Positions 60,560 through 64,000 of a stretch of 64,000 nt of DNA are shown in pieces. Numbering within the stretch: the first letter of the stretch is position 1; each line of letters starts with the position of its first letter. The position numbers and the translations under genes are program-made. The DNA lies in NCBI GenBank assembly GCA_964636895.1, contig CAZWUW010000001.1, positions 1 through 64,000 of the forward strand, read 5' to 3'. The notes under the pieces were generated by a model. That model worked only from the letters and a program-made list of their open reading frames with translations. It did no database searches and was not told where the DNA came from. The stretch is from CAZWUW01 sp964636895 (GTDB lineage: Bacteria > Bacillota > Thermincolia > Thermincolales > CAZWUW01).

Positions 60560-61491
60560 GCTTCTTTGAGGGGAAAACGGTGATTGTTACAGGCGGTGCC
60601 GGGTTTTTGGGTTCCCATGTGGTGGAAAAGCTTCGTGAGAAAAAATGCCATAATATTTGTATACCGAGAAGTAAGGCATATGATTTGCGAAAAGAAGAGG
60701 CGATTATACGCTTACTTAACGATACTAAACCCGACATCATTATCCACTTGGCGGCGGTAGTCGGAGGCATTGGGGCAAATAGAGAAAATCCGGGAAAATA
60801 TTTTTACGACAATCTGATTATGGGCACACAATTGATTGAGCAGGCCCGGTTATTTAATGTTCCGAAGTTTGTTGCTATTGGCACCATATGCGCTTATCCC
60901 AAATATACGCCAATACCGTTTAAGGAAGAGGATTTATGGAGCGGATACCCGGAGGAGACTAATGCCTCTTATGGATTAGCAAAAAAAATGATGCTAGTGC
61001 AGTCTCAGGCATATAGAGATCAATATGGCTACAATTCAATTTACCTGCTGCCGGTTAATCTGTATGGGCCAAGGGATAACTTTGACCCGGCAAGTTCCCA
61101 TGTAATTCCGGCACTAATAAAAAAATGCGTGGATGCCATTAATGAAGGCCGGGAGGAGATTGTTGTCTGGGGTACCGGTAACGCTACCAGGGAGTTTATT
61201 TACGCAGAGGACGCGGCGGAGGCTATTTTAATGGCGACAGAAACATATAATCAAAGCGAACCGGTCAACATTGGTTCAGGCATGGAGATATCCATTAAAG
61301 ATTTAGTAGAAATGATTGCCGAACTTGCCGGTTTTAATGGTTCGATTGTCTGGGATACGACAAAACCAGACGGACAACCCAGAAGATGTCTGGATACAAC
61401 AAAAGCTAAAAACGTCTTCGGTTTTACGGCTAATACTGATTTTAGAGAAGGACTTAAGAGGACGATTGAGTGGTATAAGCAATCTTTATAA
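60556..61491 (+). CDS. fcl: GDP-L-fucose synthase
   Basis: 311 residues. TGGAGFLGSHVVEKLREK is the nucleotide site; IIHLAAVVGGIGANRENPGK, AIGTICAYPKYTPIPFKEED, YGLAKKMMLVQSQAYRDQYG and LYGPRDNFDPASSHVIPALI identify the epimerase-reductase that makes GDP-L-fucose from the Gmd product. The catalytic Tyr/Lys pair and the epimerisation cysteine of TICAYP are kept. Starts within the rmd stop. Confidence 0.93.
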   Translation: MSFFEGKTVIVTGGAGFLGSHVVEKLREKKCHNICIPRSKAYDLRKEEAIIRLLNDTKPDIIIHLAAVVGGIGANRENPGKYFYDNLIMGTQLIEQARLFNVPKFVAIGTICAYPKYTPIPFKEEDLWSGYPEETNASYGLAKKMMLVQSQAYRDQYGYNSIYLLPVNLYGPRDNFDPASSHVIPALIKKCVDAINEGREEIVVWGTGNATREFIYAEDAAEAILMATETYNQSEPVNIGSGMEISIKDLVEMIAELAGFNGSIVWDTTKPDGQPRRCLDTTKAKNVFGFTANTDFREGLKRTIEWYKQSL

Positions 61492-61512
61492 ATATGTTTA
61501 GTGGGAGACATG

Positions 61513-62298
61513 ATGTTTACTGCGCTCTGGAAGCATAGAAATTTTATATACAATAATGCTATAAATGATTTGCGCCAGCGTTATGCAGGGTCAATGTTTG
61601 GGATGTTGTGGAATGTTTTTAATCCCCTTGCCCAGATTTTGGTTTATACTTTTGTTTTTTCGCAAGTTATGGCTGCTAGGTTGCCGGAACTGAACTCCAA
61701 TTATGCGTTTGCCATATATCTTTGTGCCGGCTTGCTTCCATGGATCTCCTTTTCAGAGACTATTCTCAGGGGTTCAAGTTCATTGCTTGAGAACTCCACG
61801 TATTTAAAAAAGTTGCCGATACCTGAACAAATTTTTGTTGCTCAGACCACAGTATCATCCACTTTGTCCCTAGGTATTTCGATGGTTTTGCTATTTATAA
61901 TAAATTTTTTGATTGGTGGTCAATTTGGCTATGGTTGGCTAAGCTTACCTTTAGTGTTATTGTTATTTCAAGGCTTGGCCTTTGGGATTGCACTTACCAT
62001 GAGCTGTTTAATAGTTTTTTTTCGTGATATTGGCCAGTTGTTAGGGATTATTATGCAAATATGGATGTGGATGACCCCAATAGTGTATGTTAAAGAAATA
62101 CTTCCAACATCATTTCAAAAATTGATGGTTTTTAACCCCATTTACCCGTACATAGAAGCTTTACACGATGTAATTGTCTTTGGGAAATTGCCGGAAGCCG
62201 AAATCTGGCTATATATGGTGATGATTACATTTGTTTTCCTGATTATTGGAACGTTAACAATAAATAAGCTGCGGAAAGAAATTAGGGATGTATTATGA
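61513..62298 (+). CDS. wzm: Polysaccharide ABC transporter permease Wzm
   Basis: 261 residues; ATG 61513 is 5 nt from GTGGGAG, better than ATG 61510. Six membrane helices. The ABC-2 type polysaccharide export motif NDLRQRYAGSMFGMLWNVFNPLAQILVY begins the membrane part and MTPIVYV / NPIYPYIEALHDVIVFG close it. It is the channel half that flips lipid-linked glycan across the membrane. Overlaps wzt by 4 nt. Confidence 0.93.
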   Translation: MFTALWKHRNFIYNNAINDLRQRYAGSMFGMLWNVFNPLAQILVYTFVFSQVMAARLPELNSNYAFAIYLCAGLLPWISFSETILRGSSSLLENSTYLKKLPIPEQIFVAQTTVSSTLSLGISMVLLFIINFLIGGQFGYGWLSLPLVLLLFQGLAFGIALTMSCLIVFFRDIGQLLGIIMQIWMWMTPIVYVKEILPTSFQKLMVFNPIYPYIEALHDVIVFGKLPEAEIWLYMVMITFVFLIIGTLTINKLRKEIRDVL

Positions 62299-63593
62299 GT
62301 GAAGCAGTTCTCTGTGTAGAAAATCTAAGCAAAAAATATAAATTGTATAATAAACCATACGACCGTTTAATTGAATGGCTGACTGCCGGGAATTGTCCGA
62401 AACATGAAGAGGTTTGGGCATTAAGGGACATTAGTTTTTCTTTGAAAAAAGGTGAAGCTATTGGAATCATTGGTCATAACGGGGCAGGCAAAAGCACTTT
62501 GCTTAAGATACTTTCTAAAGCATTGTGGCCAACAGATGGGAAGTTTGAAGTTAAAGGAAATATGGTTTCATTATTAGAGTTAGGAACAGGATTTCATCCA
62601 GAGTTAACCGGAAAGGACAATATCTTTAACAGTGGAAGATTACTAGGGTTTTCAAATGAGTTTATAGAAAAAAAATTGCCTGATATCATAGAATTTGCAG
62701 AGCTAGGTGAATATATTAATCATCCGGTAAAAACATATTCTTCTGGAATGTATGTGCGACTGGCATTCTCTCTCTTTGCTAATTTAGAACCCGATATTTA
62801 CATTGTAGATGAAGCGTTATCCGTAGGGGATATATTTTTTCAACAAAAGTGTTTTCGCTTTTTGCAACAATTAAAAGAGCGGGGAACAGCAATAATAATT
62901 GTATCGCATGATATGCAGACTGTTTTGAAGTATTGCGACAGAGTGTTTATATTGCAGGATGGGATGTTTAAGTATCAAGGCAATGCGATTGACATGGTTA
63001 ATTTGTATTATGCGCTCTTCTCAGGTTCTGGGAATAATTGTGTTGGAGTAGATGATGTTTATTTAGCAAATAACAACCAAGAAACATTTAGCCTTAAAGG
63101 CACTAATAATATTTTGAGTGCAAAAGGGGTAAGACGCGGAGATAAAAAAGTAGAAATTATTGGCGCTAGGTTTGTGGATAATGTTGGTGGCGAGATTCAG
63201 ACAACAAAAACAGGCAGTTGGTGTGCTTTAGAGATTTATGCTCATGCTAAGTGTGATATTGATGATTTATCTTTGGGATTCCAGTTCACTGATCGAATGA
63301 ATGCTGTTGTTTTTGGACAAACCTCATACATGATGACCAGAAAAAAAATTGTGGCAAATCAAGACCATTATCTCAAAGCAGTATTTAAAATTAATATGGA
63401 CTTGTTTGAGGGTTTATATACTGTTGCTGTTGCAGCTACAGATTGTCAATTGGAAATAAGCAACAAGATTTACGATTGGATTGAAGGGTGCTTATTGCTT
63501 GAAGTAACAAAACCCGCATGGCGATTATTTCATGGTGTTGCTAATCTACATACAGAGTTTGACTTAACAATAGAAAACCGGAGGGCTAAATGA
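62295..63593 (+). CDS. wzt: Polysaccharide ABC transporter ATP-binding protein Wzt with glycan-recognition domain
   Basis: 432 residues. The ATPase has Walker A GHNGAGKST (60-68), the signature YSSGMYVRLAFS, and Walker B DIYIVDEALSVGD. The C-terminal ~150 residues (KKVEIIGARFVDNVGGEIQT, LSLGFQFTDRMNAVVFGQT, LFEGLYTVAVAATD) form the Wzt C-domain, which reads the chemical cap at the end of a finished chain. The methyltransferase gene starts in its stop codon. Base composition is visibly more AT-rich than in the first half of the window. Confidence 0.93.
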   Translation: MSEAVLCVENLSKKYKLYNKPYDRLIEWLTAGNCPKHEEVWALRDISFSLKKGEAIGIIGHNGAGKSTLLKILSKALWPTDGKFEVKGNMVSLLELGTGFHPELTGKDNIFNSGRLLGFSNEFIEKKLPDIIEFAELGEYINHPVKTYSSGMYVRLAFSLFANLEPDIYIVDEALSVGDIFFQQKCFRFLQQLKERGTAIIIVSHDMQTVLKYCDRVFILQDGMFKYQGNAIDMVNLYYALFSGSGNNCVGVDDVYLANNNQETFSLKGTNNILSAKGVRRGDKKVEIIGARFVDNVGGEIQTTKTGSWCALEIYAHAKCDIDDLSLGFQFTDRMNAVVFGQTSYMMTRKKIVANQDHYLKAVFKINMDLFEGLYTVAVAATDCQLEISNKIYDWIEGCLLLEVTKPAWRLFHGVANLHTEFDLTIENRRAK

Positions 63594-64000
63594 CCTCGAA
63601 AATTAAGTCTTCAGAATTAATTAACGCTTATCGTGAAGTAGTAGCAAAATATCCAAATATCCCTCCTATGGCCTTTTGGCGACCGTGGGAAATAGCATAT
63701 ATAAGAAAACATATAAGCTTTGAGCCGGGGTTCACCCTAGATTTAGCGTGTGGAGATGGAAAATTTGCAGATGTTTTATTGAAACCTTTTGATTTACATT
63801 TGATTGGTTGTGATTTTAACCCAAATGTAGTATCCGAGGCGTCCAAAACTGGGATTTATAAGGATGTAATAGTAGGCGACGCAAGGCAATTGCCATTTGA
63901 AACAGACTATTTTTCAAATATCTTCTCTAACTGTGCATTTGAACATTTTGATGATATAGATATTGTATTAAAGGAGATATTTAGGGTTTTACGCCCGGGG
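63590..64000 (+). CDS. SAM-dependent methyltransferase, N-terminal part (3' end outside window)
   Basis: 137 codons to the window edge. After an N-terminal lead, LDLACGDGKFADVL is the SAM-binding motif I, GCDFNPNVVSEA the acidic end of motif II, VVGDARQLPF-like VIVGDARQLPFETDYFSNIFSNCAFEHFDDI (in parts) motifs III/IV, and VLKEIFRVLRPG closes the visible part: a class I (Methyltransf_11) fold. It overlaps wzt by 4 nt (ATGA). Such enzymes can cap a polysaccharide chain; this role is inference and the C-terminus is not visible. Confidence 0.85.
   Translation, partial: MTSKIKSSELINAYREVVAKYPNIPPMAFWRPWEIAYIRKHISFEPGFTLDLACGDGKFADVLLKPFDLHLIGCDFNPNVVSEASKTGIYKDVIVGDARQLPFETDYFSNIFSNCAFEHFDDIDIVLKEIFRVLRPG

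Overview
The window reads as chromosomal DNA of an endospore-forming, flagellated, anaerobic Clostridia-type Firmicute. A Desulfotomaculum/Pelotomaculum-like Peptococcaceae relative fits best, although the family-level call is inference. Support comes from spo0F, spoIID, spoIIID and mbl, many TTG/GTG starts behind strong GGAGG ribosome binding sites, an S-layer with SLH proteins and csaB, copper-amine-oxidase-N-type wall proteins and a multiheme cytochrome. Almost every gene is on the + strand; only two short genes (31315-31806 and 40434-40949) are on the minus strand. I saw no rRNA, tRNA, CRISPR array or insertion sequence. A 100-N assembly gap lies at 40702-40801.

Region 1 (1-20.3 kb) is a housekeeping backbone in nearly Bacillus subtilis order: the end of sppA, a Yip1 protein, spo0F (with a textbook sigma-H promoter), fba, fsa, glpX, rho, rpmE, yqhQ-type, prfA, prmC, sua5, ywlE, rpiB, glyA and wecB. 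Between them sit lineage-specific genes: a cysteine-pair protein, a copper-amine-oxidase-N protein, an M23/LysM peptidase, an orphan radical SAM enzyme, a Kef-type antiporter and a 23-codon small ORF.

Region 2 (20.3-28 kb) is the complete ATP synthase operon atpZ-I-B-E-F-H-A-G-D-C. Its c subunit carries the residues that form sodium-binding sites. Region 3 (28-31.8 kb) is a TPR / NHL-propeller / heptaheme cytochrome cassette sitting between atpC and ywmB, followed by a convergent lipoprotein. Region 4 (32-39 kb) returns to the backbone: ywmB, murA, spoIID, spoIIID, mbl, flhO, flhP and a FlgJ-type rod protein.

Region 5 (39-64 kb) is devoted to the cell envelope. It holds two LytR-CpsA-Psr proteins (one divergent), a short exported coiled-coil protein, a tandem-heptad coiled-coil gene interrupted by the assembly gap, three SLH proteins including a 935-residue probable S-layer protein, csaB (pyruvylation of the polymer that SLH domains bind), a PQQ-propeller protein, a TolC-like protein that seems to lack its beta-barrel and sits behind a TetR-style operator, and then a polysaccharide locus. 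That locus has an O-antigen-ligase/TPR membrane protein, an initiating sugar-phosphate transferase, three glycosyltransferases, Gmd/Rmd/Fcl (GDP-D-rhamnose and GDP-L-fucose), the Wzm/Wzt exporter and a methyltransferase cut by the window end. Together these look like an S-layer assembly, anchoring and glycosylation locus. A recurring oddity is short in-frame tandem duplication inside otherwise conserved genes.
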